DNA of 17,176 bases, taken from Erysipelotrichaceae bacterium (GTDB lineage: Bacteria > Bacillota_I > Bacilli_A > Erysipelotrichales > Erysipelotrichaceae). The stretch spans positions 1 through 17,176 of the forward strand of contig JAILBD010000013.1 in the NCBI GenBank assembly GCA_024681275.1. Reading direction: 5' to 3'. The position numbers and the translations under genes were made by a program. Below, one piece after another: positions 6,884-14,469 of this stretch (its first letter is position 1; every line of letters starts with the position of its first letter). The notes beneath the pieces are model-generated. The model saw only the letters and a program-made list of their open reading frames with translations. It searched no databases and had not been told where the DNA came from.

Positions 6884-9028
6884 ATGGTCAAATTCTCACA
6901 GCTGAATGAAAATCAGAAAGCTGCTGTCACTGATGACTCAGCTCACATCAGAGTGATCGCGGGTGCCGGTTCCGGTAAGACCCGCGTTTTAACGATGCGC
7001 ATCGCCTATCTGATCGAGCAGAAAGACGTGAAGCCGTATCACATCCTGGCGATCACTTTCACCAACAAGGCTGCCAGAGAGATGAAGAACAGGATCAATG
7101 ATATGCTGGGTGACAGGGGAACGGGATGCTGGATCTCGACGATACACTCACTGTGTATGCGCATCCTTTACGAGGATATCCAGGCTCTGAACTATCCGAA
7201 AAACTTCACCGTTGTGGATGCGGACGATCAAAGACAGATCCTCAAAGAGGCCTATAAGGAGATCGGTATCGATAAGAAGGAATATCCTTTCGGTTCCTCC
7301 CTGGATTATATCGCCAACAACAAGTATATGAATGTCGATCCGGAGAAGGCGATGGAGTTTTCTTATGGGGAAATGCGGCTGGTCAACAAGGCGAAAGTCT
7401 ATGCCTATTATGACAAGCGCCTGAAGCAGCTCTACGCCTTGGATTTTGATGACCTGATCCTGTTCACGACAAGGCTTTTCACGATGTTTCCCAACATCCT
7501 GGAGAAGTGGTCGAAGAAATTCCATTACATCCATGTCGATGAGTTCCAGGATATCGACAAGGAGCAGTATAAACTGATCAGACAGCTTTCGACCGTCCAC
7601 GACAACGTCTATGTCGTCGGCGATCCCGATCAGACGATCTACACCTGGAGAGGCGCGGATGTCAACATCATCGTCAACTTCGACAAGGATTTCAAAGATA
7701 CGAAGACGATCGTCCTGAATCAGAACTACCGTTCCACCAACAACATCCTGTCTGGTGCCAACTCCCTGATCAGGAACAATAAGGCAAGGGTGGATAAGGA
7801 ACTTTTTTCCAAAAACGGGGACGGTGCCAAGATCATCCACAAGACCTGCATGTCTGAGCTCTCAGAGGCCAATTATGTGGCCAATCAGATCATAAAGCTG
7901 CATGGGGATGGTTACAACTACAGGGATATCGCAGTCCTTTACAGGGCAAACTATCTGTCACGCGATATCGAAAAGGTCCTGATCGAAAACAGGATCGCCT
8001 ATGTGATATATGGCGGACTTCGTTTCTACGAGCGCATGGAAGTCAAGGATATCCTGTCCTATCTGCGCATGATCACCAGGGCGGACGATCTGGCTTTCAT
8101 ACGCATCATCAATACGCCAAGACGGGCCATCGGTCCCAAGACGATCGAGGCGATCCAGGCGATCGCATTCGAAAGAAACATGTCGATGTACGATGTCATC
8201 AAGAATGGCTTATATCCGAAAAACAGAGACACGTTCGATCACTTTGTGCGAATGGTCGAAAAATGGCGCGAAGATATGAAGAACGGCGATCTTGAACTCC
8301 TTTTGCAGGAAGTTCTGGATGACTCCGGTTATCGCACGATGCTGGAAAAAGAGGGCGAGACTGAGCGACTGGAGAACGTCAAATCCCTCCTGGATGATAT
8401 CAAACAGTATTCGGAAGATTATCCGGACTCTTCTCTGGATGAGTACCTGCAGATGATCGCCTTGTATACCGACAGGGCTTCGGAGGAAGTGGGCGACGCG
8501 GTCTCACTTTGTACCATCCACTCGGCCAAGGGTCTGGAATTCGAGTGTGTCTTCGTGATCGGACTATCCGAAGGCATCTTCCCTTCAGAGAGGACGATGG
8601 CGGAAGGCCAGAAAGGGCTGGAGGAAGAAAGGCGACTGGCTTATGTGGCTTACACCAGGGCGAAGAAGCTCCTCTATCTGAGTGAGTCCAACAGCTTCTC
8701 CTATGTCATCCAGTCTGCCAAGCTGCCTTCGAGGTTCATCAAGGAGATCGATGAGAGATACATCGACAATGTCGATGAAAGACCGGCCTCTTTCCGGTCG
8801 GGGATCTTCGATGAGGATATCGTCATCAGGGATCAGAAAAAAGAGAAGCCGAAAGATGATGTCTATCGCAACGGCGATGCGGTCATCCATAAGATCTATG
8901 GGGAGGGCATCGTCATCGGCAATGACAGCGGCGTCCTGCAGATCGCTTTCCCGCATCCGCATGGCATCAAAAAGATCCTGGCCGGACATCCTTCGATCAG
9001 AAAAAAAGGAAAACAGGATTACAGTTAA
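6884..9028 (+). CDS. pcrA: ATP-dependent 3'-5' DNA helicase PcrA/UvrD
   Basis: All superfamily 1A helicase motifs are present over 714 residues. They include the Q motif LNENQKAAV (7-15), Walker A GAGSGKT (27-33), TFTNKAA (58-64), DEFQD (219-223) and GDPDQTIYTWRGA (246-258). LNQNYRST, TIHSAKGLEFE and RLAYVAYTRAK follow. The C-terminal segment, with GDAVIHKIYGEGIV, matches the tudor-like tail through which PcrA/UvrD contacts RNA polymerase. The length is right for PcrA. The enzyme unwinds DNA in nucleotide excision repair, removes RecA filaments and handles replication-transcription conflicts. Its ATG follows the AAA gene's TGA by one base with no clear SD, so translation is probably coupled. 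A hairpin terminator follows at once. Confidence 0.93.
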   Translation: MVKFSQLNENQKAAVTDDSAHIRVIAGAGSGKTRVLTMRIAYLIEQKDVKPYHILAITFTNKAAREMKNRINDMLGDRGTGCWISTIHSLCMRILYEDIQALNYPKNFTVVDADDQRQILKEAYKEIGIDKKEYPFGSSLDYIANNKYMNVDPEKAMEFSYGEMRLVNKAKVYAYYDKRLKQLYALDFDDLILFTTRLFTMFPNILEKWSKKFHYIHVDEFQDIDKEQYKLIRQLSTVHDNVYVVGDPDQTIYTWRGADVNIIVNFDKDFKDTKTIVLNQNYRSTNNILSGANSLIRNNKARVDKELFSKNGDGAKIIHKTCMSELSEANYVANQIIKLHGDGYNYRDIAVLYRANYLSRDIEKVLIENRIAYVIYGGLRFYERMEVKDILSYLRMITRADDLAFIRIINTPRRAIGPKTIEAIQAIAFERNMSMYDVIKNGLYPKNRDTFDHFVRMVEKWREDMKNGDLELLLQEVLDDSGYRTMLEKEGETERLENVKSLLDDIKQYSEDYPDSSLDEYLQMIALYTDRASEEVGDAVSLCTIHSAKGLEFECVFVIGLSEGIFPSERTMAEGQKGLEEERRLAYVAYTRAKKLLYLSESNSFSYVIQSAKLPSRFIKEIDERYIDNVDERPASFRSGIFDEDIVIRDQKKEKPKDDVYRNGDAVIHKIYGEGIVIGNDSGVLQIAFPHPHGIKKILAGHPSIRKKGKQDYS

Positions 9029-9058
9029 AAAGAGTGTTTCATCAGGAAACACTCTTTT
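9028..9058. terminator. Bidirectional intrinsic terminator between convergent genes
   Basis: A 12-13 base stem (9028-9040 with 9046-9058) has the loop ATCAG. T-runs lie on both sides (TTTTCTTTC on +, TTTTT on -). The stop codon of the minus-strand gene (9044-9042) lies in the loop, and pcrA's stop (9026-9028) touches the stem. Confidence 0.85.
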
Positions 9059-9485
9059 CTTTCGTCATTTCTTCCAGTTTGACGATCCCATCGAGATTTG
9101 AGAGGCGATAGGCCTTAGAATCGTGCGTGTAGAGATCGATGAGGACATCCGCTTCGTGGCTGTAGAATTCCAGGATCTCTTTCAGATACTCTGAGATATT
9201 GGCGTAGTTGTACAGGGAATACATCTCGAAGATCGTGACGAATCTGCGTTGCACGGTCGATCTGCCGTCAAAGTCATAGAAGATCGTATCTCTGAGATCT
9301 TTGAAGTATTCGCTGAGCTCAGGAGCCGAGAAGAGATACCTGATGAAGGCGTAGTTGTCTTCGTTGCTTTGCGAGACGATCGAAAACTTGACATAGACGA
9401 CGACATCCAAAGGCAGCATGGCCATATCCATGTCGCTTGGTGCAAAATCCAGCATTTTTCTCAGCGGCATATTATCTGTGAGCAT
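9042..9485 (-). CDS. Hypothetical protein, 147 aa, family not recognised
   Basis: This is an acidic, aromatic-rich soluble protein with no signal peptide, membrane segment or cysteine. The second half looks alpha-helical (for example FEMYSLYNYANISEYLKEIL). I see no catalytic motif. Reading as coding is supported by codon use like the neighbours. A TATAAT also ends exactly six bases before ATG 9485, and the gene fits neatly between a terminator and a divergent promoter. The last codons and the stop are part of the terminator hairpin shared with pcrA. It could be a small regulatory or structural protein, but nothing seen decides this. Confidence 0.7.
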   Translation of the reverse strand: MLTDNMPLRKMLDFAPSDMDMAMLPLDVVVYVKFSIVSQSNEDNYAFIRYLFSAPELSEYFKDLRDTIFYDFDGRSTVQRRFVTIFEMYSLYNYANISEYLKEILEFYSHEADVLIDLYTHDSKAYRLSNLDGIVKLEEMTKEKSVS

Positions 9486-9491
9486 ACTTAT

Positions 9492-9499
9492 ATTATAAT
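9492..9499. promoter_or_regulatory. Shared palindromic -10 element for two divergent leaderless genes
   Basis: ATTATAAT gives TATAAT on the plus strand (9494-9499) and on the minus strand (9497-9492). Each is followed by exactly six bases and then an ATG (9506 on +, 9485 on -). Neither start has an SD and no strong -35 is visible on either side. Confidence 0.65.
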
Positions 9500-9505
9500 G
9501 GTTGT

Positions 9506-11341
9506 ATGGAAAAATTAATGAAAAAGATATTACTGCTGCTTATGATCGCACTGATGCTCAGTGCCTGCGGCAAAAAAGTCAGCCCGGCAGAAAATGAATC
9601 CGGAAAGACTTACCTGCAGAAGATCAAGGAATATGAGACAAGACCAAAGGATCAGAACAACACGACGGACAACAAAGACTTCGAACTGTTCCTGGACAAG
9701 GTCTTCGTCGAGGGCATGGAAGCCGATTTCCTGACCATGCATTTCAATGTCATCGATTACAGGAAGTATGGGATCGAAAAACCGCCGGTCGATCTGGGAC
9801 AGATCAAGTACGGCTTCGATCAGGAAAACTTTGATTACATGGAAAATCAGCTGAAGGAACTGCAGAGCTTCGATTATGACTCTCTGTCCTACAGACAGCA
9901 GTATGACTATGAGGCTTTGGAGTACTCTTTATATGAGACCTTGGCGGATTATGCATACTACAGGTACAGTTTCGTCTTTTCGACAGCTTCCTGCGTTCCT
10001 GAGAATCTCATCAGCAATTTCACGGACTACACTTTCTACGACAAGGAGTCAGTCGATGATTATATGACCTGTCTGAAGGATGTGGACCGTTACATGGATG
10101 ACCTTCTGAAGTACACGGAAGATCAGAGCAAGGACAAGCTGTATCTGCTCGATGAGTGGATCGATTATACCCAGGATGTCTGTGACGGTGTCCTGAACAG
10201 GACGGATGACAATGAACTCATCACTTCTTTTGAAAAACGGATCCAGGAACTGGATTTCCTTAGCGAAACAGAGAAGAAGGATTACATCAGCGAAAACAGG
10301 CAGATCGTCCTTGATGAGGTCCTTCCTGCCTACAGCAAGGTCGCGGATGGCATCGAGAAGTACCGCGGAAAGGTCAAGATCGATAACTACGCCCTCTATA
10401 AACTGGATAAGGACTATGCTGAACTGGTCTATATGCTTCAGGCCAGCAATAATAAAGACCTGGAAGAGGTTTTCCAGGAACTGAAAGATAATTTCTCTTA
10501 TCTTGAGGCGCAGTATGTTTCCTGCTTCTATGATGAATCGTCCATGAACAGTTATCAGGCCGCCATGGATGGCGAGGGCAACATGTCTCTTGCCGGCAAG
10601 GACTGTCTGGAATATCTGCGTAAGAATCTTGTCGCGTACTATCCTGATTTGGGCGATGTGGAATACACGGTGGAAGCTTTGGATCCGGATACCGCTCCGG
10701 ATACTGTCGTCGCTTACTACTGGCCTTCACCGATCGACAACAGCAATCAGAACATCATCCGCACCAATCCGAACAACATGGGCGATGGCTATGGCACATA
10801 CTCTACCCTGGCCCATGAGGGGTTCCCGGGTCACCTTTACCAGCATGTCTTCTATCACAAGACGAATCCGCACAATTTCCGTTCTGTGATCGCGTTTGGC
10901 GGATACACGGAAGGATGGGCCGTCAATGCCCAGTATTATGCCTTCCAGTTTGCGGACATCGGTGACGAGAATGCCGCAGCAGCTGTCTATTTTGAAGATG
11001 CTTACTACTTCATCTTGTATTCGATCATCGATATCGGGACCAACTATTTTGGCTGGACGGCAAAGGATGTCGCGAAGTTCTGCAAGGAAGAGACCATGTT
11101 GTTTTCGAACATGGATCAGGCCAGCGCCGAAGATATCCGCCGTTTCATGATCGAGATGCCGGGCGTCTACTGCTCTTATGGTGTCGGCTCATCCAACTTC
11201 ATGACGCTGTGTGAGAATACGAAGGCTGCTTTAGGAGATAGATTCGACTATATCCCGTATCATGCCGCTCTGATGAAGAACGGTCCGCTTCCATTCAATA
11301 TCCTGCAGACAGCAGTGGATGAATATATCTCCGCTCAGTGA
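9506..11341 (+). CDS. DUF885-family lipoprotein, probable metallopeptidase-like enzyme
   Basis: The 611-aa exported protein has a lipoprotein signal peptide with lipobox LSAC and Cys21. It has the DUF885 hallmark HEGFPGH (437-443), with EGWAVNAQ about 30 residues later. Together these look like a zinc-binding HE...H plus a distal Glu, so a peptidase-like activity at the outer face of the membrane is likely. No member that I know of has a firmly assigned substrate in this setting. The length of about 600 matches the family. Start: TATAAT ends six bases before ATG 9506 (leaderless). A second ATG at 9518 would also leave a full signal peptide. The gene ends inside the stop region of the opposing BspA-like gene, overlapping it by seven bases with no terminator between. 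Confidence 0.88.
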   Translation: MEKLMKKILLLLMIALMLSACGKKVSPAENESGKTYLQKIKEYETRPKDQNNTTDNKDFELFLDKVFVEGMEADFLTMHFNVIDYRKYGIEKPPVDLGQIKYGFDQENFDYMENQLKELQSFDYDSLSYRQQYDYEALEYSLYETLADYAYYRYSFVFSTASCVPENLISNFTDYTFYDKESVDDYMTCLKDVDRYMDDLLKYTEDQSKDKLYLLDEWIDYTQDVCDGVLNRTDDNELITSFEKRIQELDFLSETEKKDYISENRQIVLDEVLPAYSKVADGIEKYRGKVKIDNYALYKLDKDYAELVYMLQASNNKDLEEVFQELKDNFSYLEAQYVSCFYDESSMNSYQAAMDGEGNMSLAGKDCLEYLRKNLVAYYPDLGDVEYTVEALDPDTAPDTVVAYYWPSPIDNSNQNIIRTNPNNMGDGYGTYSTLAHEGFPGHLYQHVFYHKTNPHNFRSVIAFGGYTEGWAVNAQYYAFQFADIGDENAAAAVYFEDAYYFILYSIIDIGTNYFGWTAKDVAKFCKEETMLFSNMDQASAEDIRRFMIEMPGVYCSYGVGSSNFMTLCENTKAALGDRFDYIPYHAALMKNGPLPFNILQTAVDEYISAQ

Positions 11342-13188
11342 TACCAGTCGGGAACTTCACTTGAGATGAAGGATCCCGCGTGGTCGCCGAAGGCTTCATT
11401 CATATCCGAAACACTGGACACGTTCCAGTGTTTTAATTTGTTGATATCGAAACGGTAACAGCTGTAGAATGCGTAGGAGATATCCTGCAGGTGCTGCGTG
11501 TCCCATTCTGAAAGGTCCGCATTCAGATATTGCTGCCCATGGAAGATGTGGGAGATATTGGAAAGATCTGAAACGTCGAGCCCTTCGATCCCGCAGATCG
11601 TATGCAATGGACTCAGCATATTGTTTTGCGTGCAGGCAAACATCGAGGACGCGTCTTCCACCTTTCCTGTATCCCAGCCGCTGATGTTCAGAGTCGACAT
11701 GGACGTGACGTTTTCAAACATATGCGAGATATCCGTGACGTTTGAGACATTCCAGGCGTGCAGATCGACGTCTTGCGAAAGAGCGAGGAAACAGTTCTGA
11801 AACATGCCCGAAAGATCTTCACAGCGGTCGGAGACGTTCCAGATGGAAAGATCGCCGAAACCTGTCATTTCCGCCGTGTTGGCGAAGAGTTTCGCGAAGG
11901 TGGTGACCGATGAGACGTCCCAGTTGGAGAGATCTCCCGGTGTCTTCAGTTTCATGCAGCCTTCAAACATGCTGCTCATATCGCTGACGTTTCCTGTTTC
12001 CCAGGCTGAGAGATCGCCGATGTTTCTGAGCTTGCCGCAGTTGGAGAACATCTTCTTGAAAGATGTGCAACTTCTACAGTTCCAGGCCGAGAGGTCACCT
12101 GTCGTGCTCATGATCGAACAGTGATCGAAAAGGGAATCAAAACTCTGACAGGATGATACGTTCCATCCCGATAAAGAGAGGGACTTGAGCTTGCTGCAGA
12201 AGGCGAACATGGAAGACATATCTTCGACCAAGCCTGTATCCCAGCCGGAGATATTCAGCATCGCCAGATCGCTGCAGCCGGAAAACATGAAACTCATATC
12301 TTTGACAGATGAGGTGTTCCAGTTTCCGATCGATAATGTCTGGATGGAAGAACCTTCAAACATGTGCGATGTATCGGATACGGCCGCAAGATCCCACAGG
12401 TCGAGGTCCAGATCCTGCAGAGATTTCGTATCGGAAAAGAGAAAGGACATGTCTGTGACCGATGAAGTGTCCAGATCTTCGATGTCCTCGATCACAGACA
12501 ATGACCTTGTATCGGCAAACATGGCACTCATATCCTTGCAGATGGAAAGATCGAGGTGATCCATGGTGCAGATCGAATTCAAATGTGTCAGCCCCTGAAA
12601 GGCGTGGGCCATGTCTTCATTGGCGATGATGGGCTGATCGGAGGCGTTGCTGATGAAGACATCGTTTCCGATCAGATAGAGACCGATCGATCCGTCTTTG
12701 GCGAGCGAGACATCTTCATAGAAGTATTCTTCGGATATGGGCTGATCGGAGAATGTGATCGTCAAAGGGTCGATCTCCAGGAGGATCTGATCCAGATCGC
12801 TTCCTTTGATCAGCAGGTTGGAAGGGATCCTTCTTTCCAGCTCCAGATGGATATCGAGCTGTCCGTGCCATTGACCGACCGGTATCGTTTCGATCTCACA
12901 GTTGACTGTTCTGGTCTCAAAGTCCCCGTTTCCGATCTCAAAGTGATCATTCACGACACTGCCTTCGATGTCTGTGTGTCCATGTTCATCGGACAAGGTG
13001 AAAGAATCCGGCAGGGTGATATGCAATGTTTCGTTTTCTGACATGTTGTTTTCTATGATCCTGATCTGGAAAGAATCGGTCTGGGTCAGATCGATGCTTT
13101 GCGGGATCTCTATGATGTAGGAGTTTTCACAGGGGGCGGGGGAAAGGATAAACAACAAACAGCAGATACATTTGAATAAAGATGTCAT
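11335..13188 (-). CDS. Secreted BspA-like surface protein with DUF285 repeats
   Basis: This 617-aa protein starts with a Sec signal peptide (hydrophobic CCLLFILS). An N-terminal beta-rich region of about 110 residues follows, and then about 14-16 tandem DUF285 (BspA-type leucine-rich) repeats. A typical repeat is DLSAWETGNVSDMSSMF: a W-[ND] position, a short turn and DMS-x-MF, with a period near 23-28 residues. Such proteins are usually surface-exposed and several bind host proteins or other cells. No LPXTG, GW repeat, choline-binding or transmembrane anchor is seen after the last repeat; the protein stops at PDWYH. ATG 13188 is chosen over 13260 because AGGGGG lies six bases before it and the signal peptide begins there. 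The gene is last in the three-gene surface locus and has a structured leader. Confidence 0.88.
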   Translation of the reverse strand: MTSLFKCICCLLFILSPAPCENSYIIEIPQSIDLTQTDSFQIRIIENNMSENETLHITLPDSFTLSDEHGHTDIEGSVVNDHFEIGNGDFETRTVNCEIETIPVGQWHGQLDIHLELERRIPSNLLIKGSDLDQILLEIDPLTITFSDQPISEEYFYEDVSLAKDGSIGLYLIGNDVFISNASDQPIIANEDMAHAFQGLTHLNSICTMDHLDLSICKDMSAMFADTRSLSVIEDIEDLDTSSVTDMSFLFSDTKSLQDLDLDLWDLAAVSDTSHMFEGSSIQTLSIGNWNTSSVKDMSFMFSGCSDLAMLNISGWDTGLVEDMSSMFAFCSKLKSLSLSGWNVSSCQSFDSLFDHCSIMSTTGDLSAWNCRSCTSFKKMFSNCGKLRNIGDLSAWETGNVSDMSSMFEGCMKLKTPGDLSNWDVSSVTTFAKLFANTAEMTGFGDLSIWNVSDRCEDLSGMFQNCFLALSQDVDLHAWNVSNVTDISHMFENVTSMSTLNISGWDTGKVEDASSMFACTQNNMLSPLHTICGIEGLDVSDLSNISHIFHGQQYLNADLSEWDTQHLQDISYAFYSCYRFDINKLKHWNVSSVSDMNEAFGDHAGSFISSEVPDWYH

Positions 13189-13303
13189 AAAGTGCCCCCT
13201 GTGAAAAGAGGACCGGGCTGCCAGCTTGTATGCCAACAGGATACGAGACGGATCGTTCATGGGTAAGACAGCCCGGTCTTATATACGACCGGCGTTTGCC
13301 GGT
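13189..13303 (-). promoter_or_regulatory. Structured 5' leader of the BspA-like gene with nested inverted repeats
   Basis: Three perfect pairings compete. A: 13288-13293 with 13298-13303 (ACCGGC/GCCGGT, four-base loop). B: 13273-13278 with 13287-13292 (CCGGTC/GACCGG), enclosing TATATA at 13280-13285. C: 13211-13220 with 13269-13278 (ten bases, 48-base loop). B shares bases with both A and C. Next to arm C, GTCCTC (13213-13208) can pair, with wobbles, to the GGGGGC that contains the SD (13200-13194). It may be an RNA switch, or B may be an operator around a -10 box. I match it to no known riboswitch. Confidence 0.5.
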
Positions 13304-13348
13304 GGAATAGGAATATGATGATGGTCTTGAAAGAAAGATGATCCTCAA

Positions 13349-13371
13349 GATCAGGGATGCAGGCCCTGATC
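13349..13371 (-). repeat. Intergenic hairpin after the small secreted protein gene
   Basis: GATCAGGG (13349-13356) pairs perfectly with CCCTGATC (13364-13371) around a seven-base loop, shortly after the stop at 13378. The downstream sequence on the minus strand has no clean T-run. It is therefore a weak terminator, attenuator or RNA-stability element at best. Confidence 0.45.
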
Positions 13372-13377
13372 CGTTAT

Positions 13378-13842
13378 TTATTCAGCGTTGTTCAGCGCGA
13401 TGACGATCGGCAGTTGATAGCTGTAGTTGCCGGCTGCTAAAGCGGCGTGTGTGACTGTGAAGACAGACTTGATCTGATCCTCGTAATCTTCCGGAAGGAT
13501 GCCAGCGGCAAAGGATCCGTCGCTGACGGTGATGTTCAATGCGACATCGCGGTTGCTTCCGGCAGTCAGATCATGCAATGTATGAGTGCCCTGACCGACA
13601 GTGATGTCCAGTTTCTTATCGGCAGCGATAGATCCTTTCGCGAAGACATTGAACGTCTTGTTTACAGGACTGACATCGACTCTTGCCGGCAGTTTGACGG
13701 TATACTGAGATGCGATCGTTGCATAGAGCTCTACGCTTGCCTCTTCACCACTGACTTCATTGGTGCCTTCTTCGGCAAAGATGTTCGCCGGCATGCAGAG
13801 CGCCATTAATGATACGAATAATACTGTTAAGATCTTCTTCAT
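13378..13842 (-). CDS. Small secreted protein, module shared with the BspA-like protein
   Basis: The 154-aa precursor has a clear signal peptide (MKKILTVLF to ANIFA, cleavage likely before EEG), leaving about 130 residues. The mature part is beta-rich, with no cysteine or anchor. Its pattern SQYTVKLPARVDVSPVNKTF lines up with SYIIEIPQSIDLTQTDSFQI at the N-terminus of the BspA-like protein. That is an alternating Y-x-V/I-x-L/I-P-x-x-V/I-D-V/L motif, followed by a similar 'KLDITV/LHITL' strand. I infer a common adhesion or assembly module. ATG 13842 follows AAGGAG by four bases; this SD overlaps the previous gene's stop, so expression is coupled. Function is not known. Confidence 0.8.
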   Translation of the reverse strand: MKKILTVLFVSLMALCMPANIFAEEGTNEVSGEEASVELYATIASQYTVKLPARVDVSPVNKTFNVFAKGSIAADKKLDITVGQGTHTLHDLTAGSNRDVALNITVSDGSFAAGILPEDYEDQIKSVFTVTHAALAAGNYSYQLPIVIALNNAE

Positions 13843-13850
13843 GTTTCTCC

Positions 13851-14339
13851 TTACTTTCTGATCAGGATGTCCTGATCCTGCTGTACCCCCGACCACAGAA
13901 CGCTTTTGTCGTTCATGTCGTAAGAGGAGATCAGATAGGTCAGCCTGTGTTCACCTGCATCTAAACAGCTGTAGATATCGAATTCTTCCATCTTGCCAGG
14001 GGAGATGAGGTCACTCTTGTAGAGGACCTCATCGTTATAGATCACGTCAAATCTCAGATAGACCTGATTGTCTGACGGATTTATCAGATAGATGAAGGGG
14101 TCATTTCTGTCCAACTCAAGACGGCCGAATCCCATCAGTTCAGTATAGGCATCATCGAGGTCATCTTTCTCTGTGGGAAGGACGATATCTTTCTGCTGCT
14201 CGGAGATGTATAAGTCACAGCCGTCGGATATCTTCTGATAGGATCTGAAGAGGAGTAAGAAGCCCGTTCCCATGAGAAGCAATAACAGACATAATAGGGT
14301 GATGATGATATTCTGTTTGAACTGTCTTTTGTCTTTCAT
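13851..14339 (-). CDS. Membrane-anchored extracellular protein of the surface locus
   Basis: The 162-aa protein has one N-terminal hydrophobic anchor (about 10-31, LLCLLLLLMG) after a basic KDKRQFKQN. An external domain of about 130 residues follows. That domain reads as beta strands: FIYLINPSDNQVYLRFDV, then LYKSDLISPGKMEEFDI, then the HRLTYLISSYDMND stretch. This NP...N...YKS.LI.PG pattern is familiar from uncharacterised Bacillota proteins found next to secreted repeat proteins; I know no defined function. ATG 14339 has AAGGAG seven bases upstream. A longer frame from 14393 has no such site. It is first in the locus, eight bases before the small secreted gene, and may act as the membrane-side partner of the two exported products. 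Confidence 0.8.
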   Translation of the reverse strand: MKDKRQFKQNIIITLLCLLLLLMGTGFLLLFRSYQKISDGCDLYISEQQKDIVLPTEKDDLDDAYTELMGFGRLELDRNDPFIYLINPSDNQVYLRFDVIYNDEVLYKSDLISPGKMEEFDIYSCLDAGEHRLTYLISSYDMNDKSVLWSGVQQDQDILIRK

Positions 14340-14419
14340 AATATTTCTCCTTCGTATCTTTATTTGCGGGAATAAGGAAAAATCCTCATTCATTTTCTAA
14401 ATATCGATCTTTATGTATG

Positions 14420-14446
14420 AAAAAAGCCATTTTTCGATGGCTTTTT
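14420..14446 (-). terminator. Intrinsic terminator of alr
   Basis: The stem 14421-14430 with 14437-14446 (AAAAAGCCAT/ATGGCTTTTT) has a six-base loop. On the minus strand it ends in a T-run. It lies about 25 bases after the alr stop and separates alr from the surface locus. The 80 bases between it and the surface locus should hold that locus's promoter, but I see no strong match there. Confidence 0.8.
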
Positions 14447-14469
14447 AGCTAAAAGTATTTGTGATTTGT

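Noticed and set aside
11335..12600. Repetitive DNA that might suggest a CRISPR or tandem repeat array
   Set aside because: The repeats are degenerate, of period about 70-85 bases in a multiple of three, and encode DUF285 units. There are no identical direct repeats with unique spacers.
11469..13041. Several plus-strand open frames with repeated phrases such as LERSP or QAERSP
   Set aside because: They are antisense images of the DUF285 repeats. The repetition comes from the real minus-strand protein.
13189..13260. N-terminal extension of the BspA-like protein from ATG 13260
   Set aside because: It would put 24 polar residues before the signal peptide and run through the structured leader. 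ATG 13188 has an SD.
13189..13377. Cyclic-di-GMP riboswitch upstream of the BspA-like gene
   Set aside because: I looked for GEMM-type conserved blocks because such switches often control surface proteins. Only a GGCAAAC-like fragment is present and the rest of the consensus is absent.
14340..14393. Longer N-terminus (MNEDFSLF...) for the membrane-anchored surface protein
   Set aside because: The internal ATG at 14339 has AAGGAG at proper spacing and places the basic residues and anchor as expected. The longer frame would read through that SD.
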